A stretch of 38,478 nt of DNA from a virus: IMG/VR virus record IMGVR_UViG_3300009163_000081, positions 1-38,478 of that record. One strand, written 5' to 3'. The notes beneath the pieces were generated by a model. It did no database searches. It was not told the origin of the DNA and was given only the letters and a program-made list of their open reading frames with translations. Both the position numbers and the translations under genes were made by a program. This document shows positions 31,401-37,747 of this stretch, in pieces. Positions within the stretch are counted from its first letter, which is position 1. Every line of letters begins with the position of its first letter.

Positions 31401-34159
31401 GCTGTGACGGATCCAGGTTGTCCAGTGGATTGCCCGCTGTTGGTTTGTCCAGTAGTCCCCGTTCCAATAAGCGGTCCACTAGATGCTGTAGGCGCTGCGG
31501 CAACTTGCGAAGCCTGCCCAACTGGATTTCCCCCTGTTGACTGTGCAACACTTCTGCTAGGGCTTTGGCTAGTTTGGGGGGCAGGTTGGATGAGATTTGT
31601 CGGGGTAAAGGTTTGTTGTGCAAGATTATTTCCACTGCCTTGTGCACTAGAAGCTGCTGCTGTTCCTGGGACATTTGTTCCCATGAGGGGTTGGACTTGG
31701 GTAGGCTGTCCGGCAACTGGCTGAGCGCTTGACGGAACTTGGTTAAGTCCTGCTTGCTGCTGGGCGACTTGGGCATCTGTCATTCTCCGTGGTGTTACGT
31801 CGATATAGTCGTGCATATACCGATCTAACTGATTTTTCTGTTCTTCTGTTAGGTCTGGATTTCGCTCATAAATATCTGGGCGAATCATGGTAGTCCACCG
31901 AAGCATACGCTCTTTGGTAGATTCGTTGATATTTGGGTCAACAGCTTGCAATGCCTGTGCTGTCGCTGTAGCCAAAACAGGGTCCGATATCGCTGTACCG
32001 TTATTAGTTTTTACAGCAATGGCATCTTTTGTCATGTCGCTTGAAGCAGAGTTAGCATCACTGGCATAGAACGCGAGTAATTCTGCTGTCTTGGCGGCGT
32101 AGTCGTATGGGTTTGTATTAATGTCGTTGAACGCAGTTGCGATATAACTTTTAATTTCAGCTTGTTGCACTGGAGTTAGGCGATTTTGTAATATATCACT
32201 CTCATAAACTGCATCGAAAAATGCCTGTCGCCCTGAATACCCTGTAGATGCCCCACCTTGAGGTGACACTTCGCTTGGGATGCGCTCTAGGCCTTCATAT
32301 AAAACTTTGTTGATACTGCTTGTGTCTAGTTTACCCGCATCTGCTAAGTTCTGTAGTAATCCTACGCGCTCATTCACCAAGTCAGATAGTACATCACCAG
32401 ATACTGCGGGTTGACCACTCGGCGTTGGACCGGCGTTGGGGTTTAGTGCACGCGCGTTAAGTACGTCGACAGTGGTACTAGCGATAGTAGGGGCAGCGCT
32501 CATTACACCGCCCAATACGCCACCAATACCCGCGTTATATCCGACATCCTTCATCGGGTCGGCTTCCGCAGCTGCTACGTTAGCTAGGTACTGAGTCGCA
32601 CCTTCTTCTAGTCCCTCAGACGCAATAGCCGCACCAAATAGTCCTGCGTTCTTAGCTACAGCTGTTTTTGCTGAACCAACCGCAGCTTGTGCCGCGCCAC
32701 GAGACAGCACCTTTCCAACCGCTAGAGAGGCTAATGTTTCTGGCCCAAACACAGAGAGTGCGGCCCCCATAAGGAACCCGACACCTGCTTTATCATTTGC
32801 GGCTACCGTAGCAATGTTGCGGCGGGCTAATTCTTTATTACCACCCGCCTGTGCCAACGCTGCATCCCACCCCTTGATACGTTTTAGTTGAGCATCGTCA
32901 GCAGATAAAATAGCGTCACGGGCAGAGGAAACCACATCAGACGAGGTGAATAAACCGCCCGCTGTGGATGATGCAGCGATGGTAGCAGCTGCGGGTGCGT
33001 TGCGCATGATTAGACCAGTACCAATACTCGCCAACATAGGGGTAATTGAATCTAGACTCAGCGCATACCAGTTATCTTTGGCTGCCCCTATACCTTCACT
33101 AATTTGCCCAGCCAATGTAAGCTGCTTACCCTCTTTGGCTAACTCTAATTCTTTTTTGGCTTTGGTGTAGCCTAGATTAGCTAGGCTGTCCTTCACCTCT
33201 GCTGAGTAGCCTTCCTTGATATCTTTTTGCTGCTGAAAGTAGCGGTCTGCTTTAGCGGTTTGTTCCGTCAGTTTTCCGGCTAATTCGTTTACGATAGTAT
33301 TACGCAGCGGTTGTGGTAGTGGTTTATCAGCGATCGTATAATTGGTAAGTTGTCGCCGTGTGGTTTCGGATAACAAGTTACCATTACTTATTACAGACGT
33401 GCCGGATTTTATCGCGTCAATATCTTTGCTAATGCTGGATGCTTTTGACCCTTCGTACCCACCAAGCAAGCCCTTAGAAAAACTAGCGACACTAGTTTTT
33501 AGGTCACTAAAAAAATGTGAACCATCGTTAACAATAGCATCGACGTCTTTGTTTAGCTGACTATATAACAAACCCTGTGTTTCGTTGAACACCGCGGTCT
33601 GCAGGTCTGGGTCTTTAATCTCCGCCGCGAGTGCAGTTTTCTGATTAGCCAAGAAACTGGTTACCATATCTTTTTTCTTTTCCGTACTGGCTGCTTTGTA
33701 TTCCGGCGAATTTAGCAGTACGTTTGCACGGGGTTGAGCAACTTTGAGTGGATCGGCTTTGATTTTTTCTTTTAGTTCCTTCTCAAGCTCTTTCTGCTTA
33801 GCCTCCTGCTCCTTGATAGCGGCTTGACGCAGTTTCTCTTGCTCCACACGCTGCTGCTGTATAGCTTGCTGTTGTTTTAACGCGGCGGCTTGTTGTGCTT
33901 GGGATGCCTCAATTTGATTTTGTATGGCAGCGTTGGTTTTGTTGCTCAGCTCGATGACATTTTGTGCCGCGTTTAACCCCTCTGTTACCATTTTCTGGGC
34001 GCCAGCGGACAACTCGATTGGTTTGTTAGCATCTTTGACAAAATCACCCAATAATGACGTAGCCGTTGTCGGTTTCTGTTGAGCAAACGGGTCCACTTTG
34101 CCAAACACGCTACTTGTCATATCTTCAATTTTGGGTAAGTCAATCAGATTATTAGCCAT
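22418..34159 (-). CDS. Giant polyvalent-type virion protein (3913 residues) with L,D-transpeptidase domain
   Basis: Start ATG 34159 (MANNLIDLPKI, after GGATGGGG) is preferred to an in-frame ATG at 34204. The N-terminus is a Gln/Lys coiled coil (about 70-150). An Ala/Gly-rich hydrophobic region follows at about 450-550 and Gln/Ser/Pro linkers at about 790-990. Around 1930-1988 is a motif I know from large phage proteins: NDLFRAVHDYYAH and TETRGQNSWVN. A hydrophobic segment (VAVVAVALAAYTGMTS) precedes a YkuD L,D-transpeptidase domain (about 2305-2445) with His2391 and catalytic Cys2420 in SNGCINV. A second hydrophobic segment follows near 2570. The C-terminal region (about 3260-3563) resembles the LPD38 domain of polyvalent proteins (RFNPRFQLFTNVFNE) and carries a third hydrophobic segment and a poly-Asp run. 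It is probably ejected with the DNA, with the YkuD domain acting on peptidoglycan. Confidence 0.85.
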   Translation of the reverse strand: MANNLIDLPKIEDMTSSVFGKVDPFAQQKPTTATSLLGDFVKDANKPIELSAGAQKMVTEGLNAAQNVIELSNKTNAAIQNQIEASQAQQAAALKQQQAIQQQRVEQEKLRQAAIKEQEAKQKELEKELKEKIKADPLKVAQPRANVLLNSPEYKAASTEKKKDMVTSFLANQKTALAAEIKDPDLQTAVFNETQGLLYSQLNKDVDAIVNDGSHFFSDLKTSVASFSKGLLGGYEGSKASSISKDIDAIKSGTSVISNGNLLSETTRRQLTNYTIADKPLPQPLRNTIVNELAGKLTEQTAKADRYFQQQKDIKEGYSAEVKDSLANLGYTKAKKELELAKEGKQLTLAGQISEGIGAAKDNWYALSLDSITPMLASIGTGLIMRNAPAAATIAASSTAGGLFTSSDVVSSARDAILSADDAQLKRIKGWDAALAQAGGNKELARRNIATVAANDKAGVGFLMGAALSVFGPETLASLAVGKVLSRGAAQAAVGSAKTAVAKNAGLFGAAIASEGLEEGATQYLANVAAAEADPMKDVGYNAGIGGVLGGVMSAAPTIASTTVDVLNARALNPNAGPTPSGQPAVSGDVLSDLVNERVGLLQNLADAGKLDTSSINKVLYEGLERIPSEVSPQGGASTGYSGRQAFFDAVYESDILQNRLTPVQQAEIKSYIATAFNDINTNPYDYAAKTAELLAFYASDANSASSDMTKDAIAVKTNNGTAISDPVLATATAQALQAVDPNINESTKERMLRWTTMIRPDIYERNPDLTEEQKNQLDRYMHDYIDVTPRRMTDAQVAQQQAGLNQVPSSAQPVAGQPTQVQPLMGTNVPGTAAASSAQGSGNNLAQQTFTPTNLIQPAPQTSQSPSRSVAQSTGGNPVGQASQVAAAPTASSGPLIGTGTTGQTNSGQSTGQPGSVTAPTPVSSGSAATSQAKRNTNAQRPSAPIQGTQSVTLANGTTVAPPTRPIQTIALPSGNTAVVTRPSAPVQRRLRQASNSSDLLSQVEPLFARAEATTSQEKIARMMDAFVSGVRNGLTNAEILADVDHAYRAQGPIETTKVKPLSSQLDTPLNDPSVIGMEVTRNGETGILVQRGKNIFFVPYNGDSDIHVGDVNTTSSLFDLGFRSVNTRGPRTTNQIANRTNQAGRQADAIWEGIYNSLLPSSTEQEVDAALTESLQTPIIDVEAEFTAALDILSSYFDGNEEAALDALETIALSSPDLLDALTSGDILLQQEAVLEAASMLESTKLYNDYQDALELAYEHARDLNEVDLLESAVSGLVENYPNVSDRIAILEDYVNNSNQSVTTQSANVGPVTQVTPEYTLTTSSPDITGAVEQLLLPPSQRTGKRKLTSKSPAVKERIRKVATSDIHVGSTADRMFAYIDNNKLAVKREQNGTSTIGSLVRENGRIIFVPDDGALPSVEITGIDKMSTFNSYNKKSTVDTLTPTVPLHMTEGFINNRIPNYDSTAKTNAPTQKTRVSPIESIATQRAAETTAPTADTTEAPAAQELTRYSSGPIQLDGATADVTRPTAPVPSAPPQPMEPDAFDITLSASTYSIPGLRRLQQRVDAGDAQAATLLHHVAKDMLTRLTGAIDGVELSSVDSYGLYKGDKEPSLGITVTVTNPDAIPELLAALAKFADNFNQQQVHVREDTDAEVGYEFGDGSFATPVYRVALNEPLSDAELNRIMTESGLVGLTANEQYLEFYYVGEVGSEKANEQIDEFFNSAERAQQLLGTKSSGVRRKTQRLYIYGEFGGIPYNQIASGLRTQSAAPESVTARRIAEDQVGRPVEPAVQQDITPQQRELQTQIRDDYEAMPMDDLSNPLVQRAYTELADEVKEQFLSMPIKVDLLSGQGEPYASSTEMRRDILDNNHLSIFATEPDTFGSDPSIDYSSHPLLQPSGIKILDADGSIVEEGDARYNEPGKELLYNDLFRAVHDYYAHTVSPVAFGPKGEEAAWKNHMAMMRSPWAAWALTTETRGQNSWVNFSPGMENRPIQERPFAPQKTGLLPLQYSYTGNAQVDAKLGALKNELSANEQQGSLAEPEPTAEPENVPASLETTTVDTVPDTTETVQESDNQRDTAAPTEARLDTVSPNQIKAAFARKLLTSEEKASLGVGELKGADLVAHVTDLLTSPQENLTDVQNSALDKIAGYVDKGFADRQLNRQKANRNTDESVGQKTVADVITTQERDVVDAFLESRNEEEVTAEDLVEQVISNRVNRDAPTDPLIAAAEADSRIKRIIDRIWNTIKNTVAVVAVALAAYTGMTSSNDAYAATTPITVTSPIAALTQDANAARQYIQQNGDNANKPYIIADKKGGAVHLFDAQGNLLATTPALFGKNISDTTRAGATPAGKFTIKYASTPAKGYGGTVQALADSSGQLVQSSVGTVSIHRTYTANGAENRPAQLASKSVTDNRVSNGCINVPSSFYNAHLDSVFDGYVYVLPETKASPYRPRGVQAPAVTTQRATELRAPTRATKTTTQAPVPASAVVSAQTAVEPVVTETISTAPITIEGTKPSGQVAMVKPVAINGVSHSTMNVPQGTHTPLEQSTKPAFDTVAPDVTTESGWDIAGVVLGVLGSLGAGGLIVQNNRRARRLTSRRNATQPTLAQLQAPVAQQTPAAAIAATVTPQASTASPAPPSPVPATPTTSAAQQFKVNELASAMHQAQWFDYMTRVGGLDEAVLQDLFFAETNLFRTMTDKSLQQALENDLQAKPWNVGDRLPGKLKGALGTIIYLTNGAKPALDNLLIKYGAPVVGVESDSPRFSMILSAIGGMANAAVREMTTANITPITKKLEKLSYKYRKGFQEVAEDFGRYATLDHLLSEGFNEHIRAKEGEIDTYVQIMALQDAIIADPNSSAREVSAAQADRDIAARNRTRLENQLLVIRSTIEGTTTPIDRAVADQYLILTAHQTAMQIEVARYNLTIAAQDAVLSNPNASAKDKNAASKAKNSAIAQRDALTKRIDDIQDTIDSLPFVLDPALLQQATVNVNSAKRADEIRQATTKLSQLVNARSKLVLDANNNVLWNGDTDANGNVVEGQVKMPGGYTRRQAQQEFDRLKSMYDIADLDSTAADIVKAYNRATIFAGASGVYRASDYKRFKDIGFKKYVALYRKSLTPADLNPTNEENVESSELADLLRKYPTRQVRSLGLQDDVTRYSRDGSSEPAADAYTNLLLFTRQHGSLIAQAPLRREIELLYEGTWQNVNQTGVFSTKRLEELEQKGEIPGIVRYLPGKEPANLKDVRPISAWGHIADANGNQQYVRMNYYFTDTVIQEQIGRNITLGESADGNGLLGGIMAETRAYTRFASQLMTRFNPRFQLFTNVFNETWERATTAAFRDVVDVNGNPVSVTSLIASHAAHVAENMTIGKRREIYRYITTGEVKTKLQYVLHEMYGRGAIHLQTDLVEKQNMMEEYKKALSTRALDAAGNRLKRLANKSEVVGSAVDMSEDALDFMLMQLSEVTQVALVLASAQAYIDNGVNLAEASNRVRDSFDAMRAPNWQTKMGALFPFVRATMSGVYNNIRSLTQTEGQASKVAGVIIPKYITSMALLLATNLTLLGLAASLLGDDDDDDNGNGTPLLAKLPSTAFKQGVPLPNPFGDGIIYLPIGHGIGSAMWQMAASLYRTANGTNDTAGLMGDLTTIVVENTLPIQLANSKLFGDEMGDWAVLSMTPQMLKPIVELATNRNSFTGAEIVRATTPRGERDSAQGNFKMPQGYRDLAAGLYDVTFGAVDMRPETIQHLSKGYFGYGPLRALDASFQDLSEATGGTRERRSEQAGSLAPIAALTGFGTFVDNQSLQADILSFRVQDKAYNKLAQYGIEMTDPNNKPGEAINTIVNKLTKESATPADIVFIKNTLEFTKERKALEKQFADEAKSYNEQRAKGIPADATRMQTLQANIDILTRNYVKENSKYE

Positions 34160-34220
34160 CGCCCCATCCTGTAATAATAAATGAAATAATTTATATATTA
34201 CCATCTAAGCTATGGGGCGA
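34159..34220 (-). promoter_or_regulatory. RNA hairpin covering the start of the giant gene
   Basis: On the minus-strand transcript, the 9-base arm TCGCCCCAT (34220-34212) pairs perfectly with ATGGGGCGA (34167-34159), which contains the ribosome-site G run and the A of the AUG. Inside, 34201-34190 pairs with 34181-34171 (11 base pairs with one bulge) around an 8-base loop. The structure would hide the ribosome site and start codon of the giant protein. Confidence 0.55.
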
Positions 34221-34229
34221 CAAATTAAA

Positions 34230-34997
34230 TTACGTTATTTTAACTTCATCAAATAGAGCGTCTACTATAGAACGTAGCGGGTTAGAGTCGGGTAGCAAAC
34301 TCACAGAATTTTGCATATTTTGAGCTTGTGCAATGGCGGCAGCGGCGTTAGCTATAATAGGCTCTTTGGCTCCCAATGATGGGTCGTTTGCGATACTGGC
34401 AAACATACTGTGCTCCGCCTTATTCTCTGGCATCGCTAATTGCCCACCCATGTTAACAACTGGCACTTGTGTCCCGCCAGAGCTATAACTTGTAGGGGCC
34501 AGTGTGGTTAGTAGGGATTGCCAAGGGTTAGTAGTTTGCGACTGCGGTTGTGGTGCGTTAGTTGTCACAGGTGCGGATTGTGGCACTGCACCAGTAGAAG
34601 TGACGGACTCTGGATTAACTTTCCTACCCGCTTTGTCTGTCACGGTAAAATGCAGATGCGCGCCCGTACCGATACCTGTATTACCTGTGTACCCTATGAG
34701 CTGTCCTTTTTTAACCCTCGTGCCAGGCGTAGCGACGCGCTTACTCAGATGCGCGAATCCATATCTGTTTCCACTGGAACTACTAACAAAGGCTTGGACG
34801 CCCCCTTTCGCGGTATCATTACCCGAAAACACGCCATCCTCTGGGGCATAAATCGGAGTGCCAACTGGCACGCCAACGTCCACAGCGTTATGAAACGTAG
34901 AAGCTCCTTTTACTGGTGCAGATCGTCCTCCGAATTTCGACGTTACTTTGAACGTGCTTTTCCCGCCCAACACATCCGCTATGATTGAATTAGCCAT
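34230..34997 (-). CDS. M23 peptidoglycan endopeptidase with shared C-terminal virion domain
   Basis: The start ATG 34997 overlaps the previous stop (ATGGCTAA) and follows a G-rich ribosome site. The ORF can also be read from 35027. Residues 20-135 are an M23 (lysostaphin-like) zinc peptidase: HNAVD with His36 and Asp40, YGFAHLSK with His83 and AHLHF with His114 and His116. M23 enzymes cut peptide crossbridges. The linker is Thr/Pro/Gln-rich. Residues about 157-255 repeat the C-terminal domain of the adjacent lytic transglycosylase: NPW, PVVNMG-QLA-PENK, EPI-ANAAAA, MQ-SV-LLP and a final LFD. The shared domain is probably a virion-docking or ejection domain. No signal peptide is present. Confidence 0.88.
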   Translation of the reverse strand: MANSIIADVLGGKSTFKVTSKFGGRSAPVKGASTFHNAVDVGVPVGTPIYAPEDGVFSGNDTAKGGVQAFVSSSSGNRYGFAHLSKRVATPGTRVKKGQLIGYTGNTGIGTGAHLHFTVTDKAGRKVNPESVTSTGAVPQSAPVTTNAPQPQSQTTNPWQSLLTTLAPTSYSSGGTQVPVVNMGGQLAMPENKAEHSMFASIANDPSLGAKEPIIANAAAAIAQAQNMQNSVSLLPDSNPLRSIVDALFDEVKIT

Positions 34998-35775
34998 TAT
35001 CCCCCCCTGTTGTATCGACTGTATCAAACAAATTACTTAGTGCTACCTCTAGAGGGTTACTAGGTAACAGGTTTACCGAACTTTGCATTTGTTTAGCCTT
35101 CACCAAAGCCGCCGCAGCGTTGGCATAAATTGGCTCTAGCTGGGGGGAAATACCTGCCCCAATAATTCCAGAAAATAGCTCTTGCTCTGGCTTATTTTCT
35201 GGAACGGCCAACTGATTACCCATATTAACCACAGGCAGGCTAGGTGCGCTTGATGGTGTAGCTGGGTTACTGATTGGTGATACATTGCCCAGTAGACCAG
35301 CCCACGGATTCTGCATCGGTGCCGGCTGAGTTTGTTGGTTTGCTATAGGGGTGAGCAAAGGTGCAGAAGGTTGCCCACCTGCGCGACTAATAACAGACGC
35401 TGCATATTCTCTCGGCGTAGGCTCATTTTTAGCTGGGCGCTTGTCCATATTTTTAGGGCTAATAGACCCAGAATACCACCACAACGCCGCCTTTTCCGGA
35501 CCATGGGCGTCAAACTGTTTTTTTAGTTGGTGAAGTGCTACTCGTTCTTGTAGCTGGGGATTAGCTAAAAATTCTTCTTTCGTTACATCACGCCCCAATG
35601 CCTCGTAGTCCCACCCAGCATTTGGGCGCACCTTGCCATCCCATGAAGCAGTAAGGTTCTGTGGCATTACTTGGTACTTGCCTAGCGCGCCAGTACGAGG
35701 GTTGACCACAGTGGGGTCATTACGACTCTCTTGTACGCCCAGAGAACGTATGAGCTGTTCAAATGTAATGGCCAT
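34990..35775 (-). CDS. Lytic transglycosylase with shared C-terminal virion domain
   Basis: This 261-residue protein opens with an SLT-like domain: LGVQESRNDP with catalytic Glu16, then GALGKYQVMPQN and AALWWYSGS, the goose-lysozyme-type pattern. T7 gp16 carries a comparable domain for ejection through the cell wall. The C-terminal part from residue 156 is about one third identical by eye to that of the M23 protein immediately downstream. The start overlaps the previous stop (TAATG). The protein would open the glycan strands during DNA entry, while the M23 partner cuts peptides. Confidence 0.85.
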   Translation of the reverse strand: MAITFEQLIRSLGVQESRNDPTVVNPRTGALGKYQVMPQNLTASWDGKVRPNAGWDYEALGRDVTKEEFLANPQLQERVALHQLKKQFDAHGPEKAALWWYSGSISPKNMDKRPAKNEPTPREYAASVISRAGGQPSAPLLTPIANQQTQPAPMQNPWAGLLGNVSPISNPATPSSAPSLPVVNMGNQLAVPENKPEQELFSGIIGAGISPQLEPIYANAAAALVKAKQMQSSVNLLPSNPLEVALSNLFDTVDTTGGDNG

Positions 35776-36716
35776 TATTGTCCCGTATTTATTAGCGGTG
35801 CAGCCGGTGCAGAGCTACCCAGTTGTGTTCGTAAATTGGCTACATCTTGTCTGGCGGCTTGTATTTGCGATAGTAACGCTACTTGCTGTTGTTTCAGTAA
35901 CTCACCGTTCGCTTGTTCGTTGCGTGCCATTTGGAGCAAACCGTTTTTAGTGTAGGTAACTGCGTTGAAATTATGCTGCTGTATGCGCTCTGCCAAGGCA
36001 GAATATTGGGCTTGCAGGGTTTGTAGTTTCTGCTCTGCGGTAGCGATTATGGCCTGGTTTTGCACGTAGTTATTGTTAGCTACCTGCCCCATTTGCGCCG
36101 CGTTCAGCACGGGCATATTCTCTAACGCCTGTTTAGTCGTAGCCGTCGATAACTCGGCCGCGGCCATATTGGCACCGTAGTTTGCATTGCTCTGGGCGAC
36201 GGTTTGGGTAGCCTGATTAGGTAAGTTGCCTGCTAGGATATTCGCTGCGTTCGCAGTTCCAATAGTTTGATTTTTGGAAGCGCCCAAAACTAGGGGAGCC
36301 GTATCTCGCACGACACCGTTTTGTCCCATTTGCATACGCGCATTTGTAGATGTATTATCAGCGAACGCAGCTACTTGATTGGACAGAGCTTGCCCTAACG
36401 CTGGTTGGTTCGCCTGTAACGCACCTAGTTGCCCGCCTGTAACTATGGCGTTTGATCCGGCCTGATTGAGCTGTGCAGGGGCGGCGGCGCGCAGTAATAG
36501 AGCCGCAATATTCGCTTGTGTGCCAGCAGCGTTACTGATCTCTCGGTTATTGCCATAATCCTCAATGGCGCCGAGCAAGCCTAAATTAGCAGTATCATTC
36601 GCTGTGCGCGCGGCCTCTATAGCTTCATAGTTTTTTAAGTCCTGCCAATTTGCGTTATTGGCATCTTCGTAGCCTTTAATAGCGGCTGTAAAAATATCTG
36701 GTAGTAAGGCTGGCAT
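35775..36716 (-). CDS. Ala/Asn/Gln-rich probable internal virion protein (313 residues)
   Basis: The ATG 36716 has GGAGA 7 bases upstream. The protein is dominated by Ala, Asn, Gln and Leu with almost no Cys, forming long predicted helices (YSALAERIQQHNFNAVTYTK is one example). The last part is a coiled coil (LLKQQQVALLSQIQAARQDV). Such composition is typical of T7-type internal or ejection proteins, which line the DNA-ejection channel. I recognise no specific family. It is directly upstream of the SLT gene in the same transcript. Confidence 0.7.
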   Translation of the reverse strand: MPALLPDIFTAAIKGYEDANNANWQDLKNYEAIEAARTANDTANLGLLGAIEDYGNNREISNAAGTQANIAALLLRAAAPAQLNQAGSNAIVTGGQLGALQANQPALGQALSNQVAAFADNTSTNARMQMGQNGVVRDTAPLVLGASKNQTIGTANAANILAGNLPNQATQTVAQSNANYGANMAAAELSTATTKQALENMPVLNAAQMGQVANNNYVQNQAIIATAEQKLQTLQAQYSALAERIQQHNFNAVTYTKNGLLQMARNEQANGELLKQQQVALLSQIQAARQDVANLRTQLGSSAPAAPLINTGQ

Positions 36717-36743
36717 CGGATAGTCTCCATATTATTTAGAACG

Positions 36744-36749
36744 ATTATA
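36744..36749 (-). promoter_or_regulatory. Possible -10 box of a leftward promoter
   Basis: TATAAT on the minus strand sits in the 53-base gap before the 313-residue gene. No convincing -35 element lies at 16-18 bases upstream and there is no extended -10 TG. If active, it would boost the ejection-protein genes. Confidence 0.3.
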
Positions 36750-36769
36750 CACGCCAAATACAGTTAATT

Positions 36770-37744
36770 CTATCCCACTGGCTGCTGCACACCAGTCACA
36801 CCACTAGAATCTAGTGTTACATTATCGTACGTCGGTACGGACGCCCCGAACGCTGGCTGTGGGGCGACACTGTACGGAGTGGCTGAAACAGGATCGTAAC
36901 TTGGGTTGGTAAGGCTCTGAACCCGGTTGTTAACTCGCGCTCTATCCCATGAGTTATATTCTGTTTTTTCCCGCTGGCTGAGCCATTGGTTACCGTACAT
37001 AGCTGACGACGCCAGACCGGACATAGCACCTGCATAGTCCCCATAATAACCGGCAGCTTTGTTGGCATATTTGGTCGACTCCGCTAATAGGGAACGCCCT
37101 CGGTTAGCTGCAGCGACGCGTCTCGCCCAACGCACATCATCTTTGATATCAACCATGTGTTCGGCGTAGCGGCGGGCAAAGTTATCTGCATCACCATGGA
37201 TAGTAGATTTCGCGACTGCGAACCTAATAGCATCTGACGCTGTATTACAGATACAAAACTTGGCGGCTAAAGCGGCCCGTTTTTTGTCAGTTTGGCTAAA
37301 TATGGGGTCTATATATCTAGTATGCCCATCTACAGTGTTGGTATAGTCTGGGGTATTAGGGAGACTCGCGTTAAGCTCTGATAACTCTTTTATCTCTAGC
37401 GGGCGGTAGTTATCATAGAAAAAGTCCCATTCTTCCTTGGCTAGTTTCCAATATCGCTGAGATATTTTATATTGTTCGTTAGCCGCCCGAAAAGACTCTG
37501 CTGTAGCGGCTGCAGTAATAGACGCCGACGCTACTTTTGCAAGTGTCCATGCACCTGTTACGCTGCGGTCATTGACTTTCGGGCATGGAAATGACTGAAT
37601 ATGAACATCTTTAATGCTACCAATGGATTCAAGTTGTTTTATACCATCAATAACTTTTACTCGTTCTACAATAATAGGCCCCGACGCTGTTCCGCCTGTA
37701 GCCCCGCCTACAACTGCACCTACAATACTAGACAATAGTCCCAT
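36770..37744 (-). CDS. Probable virion protein, paralogue of the 5' neighbour (324 residues)
   Basis: The N-terminus is Gly-rich and hydrophobic (GLLSSIVGAVVGGATGGTAS), like a membrane-inserting ejection protein. The middle has a helical region around EEWDFFYDNYRPLEIKELSE, matching RKYYNEYYKPLELANIKEVD in the neighbour, then KFCICNTASDAIRFAVAKS and RYAEHMVDIKDDVRWARRVA, matching KLACTGRYCTGQ and the RWERRKAVLDLGRG region there. The C-terminus is Pro/Ser/Thr-rich. The two genes derive from a duplication. Probable role: ejection or internal virion proteins. Confidence 0.7.
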   Translation of the reverse strand: MGLLSSIVGAVVGGATGGTASGPIIVERVKVIDGIKQLESIGSIKDVHIQSFPCPKVNDRSVTGAWTLAKVASASITAAATAESFRAANEQYKISQRYWKLAKEEWDFFYDNYRPLEIKELSELNASLPNTPDYTNTVDGHTRYIDPIFSQTDKKRAALAAKFCICNTASDAIRFAVAKSTIHGDADNFARRYAEHMVDIKDDVRWARRVAAANRGRSLLAESTKYANKAAGYYGDYAGAMSGLASSAMYGNQWLSQREKTEYNSWDRARVNNRVQSLTNPSYDPVSATPYSVAPQPAFGASVPTYDNVTLDSSGVTGVQQPVG

Positions 37745-37747
37745 ATA

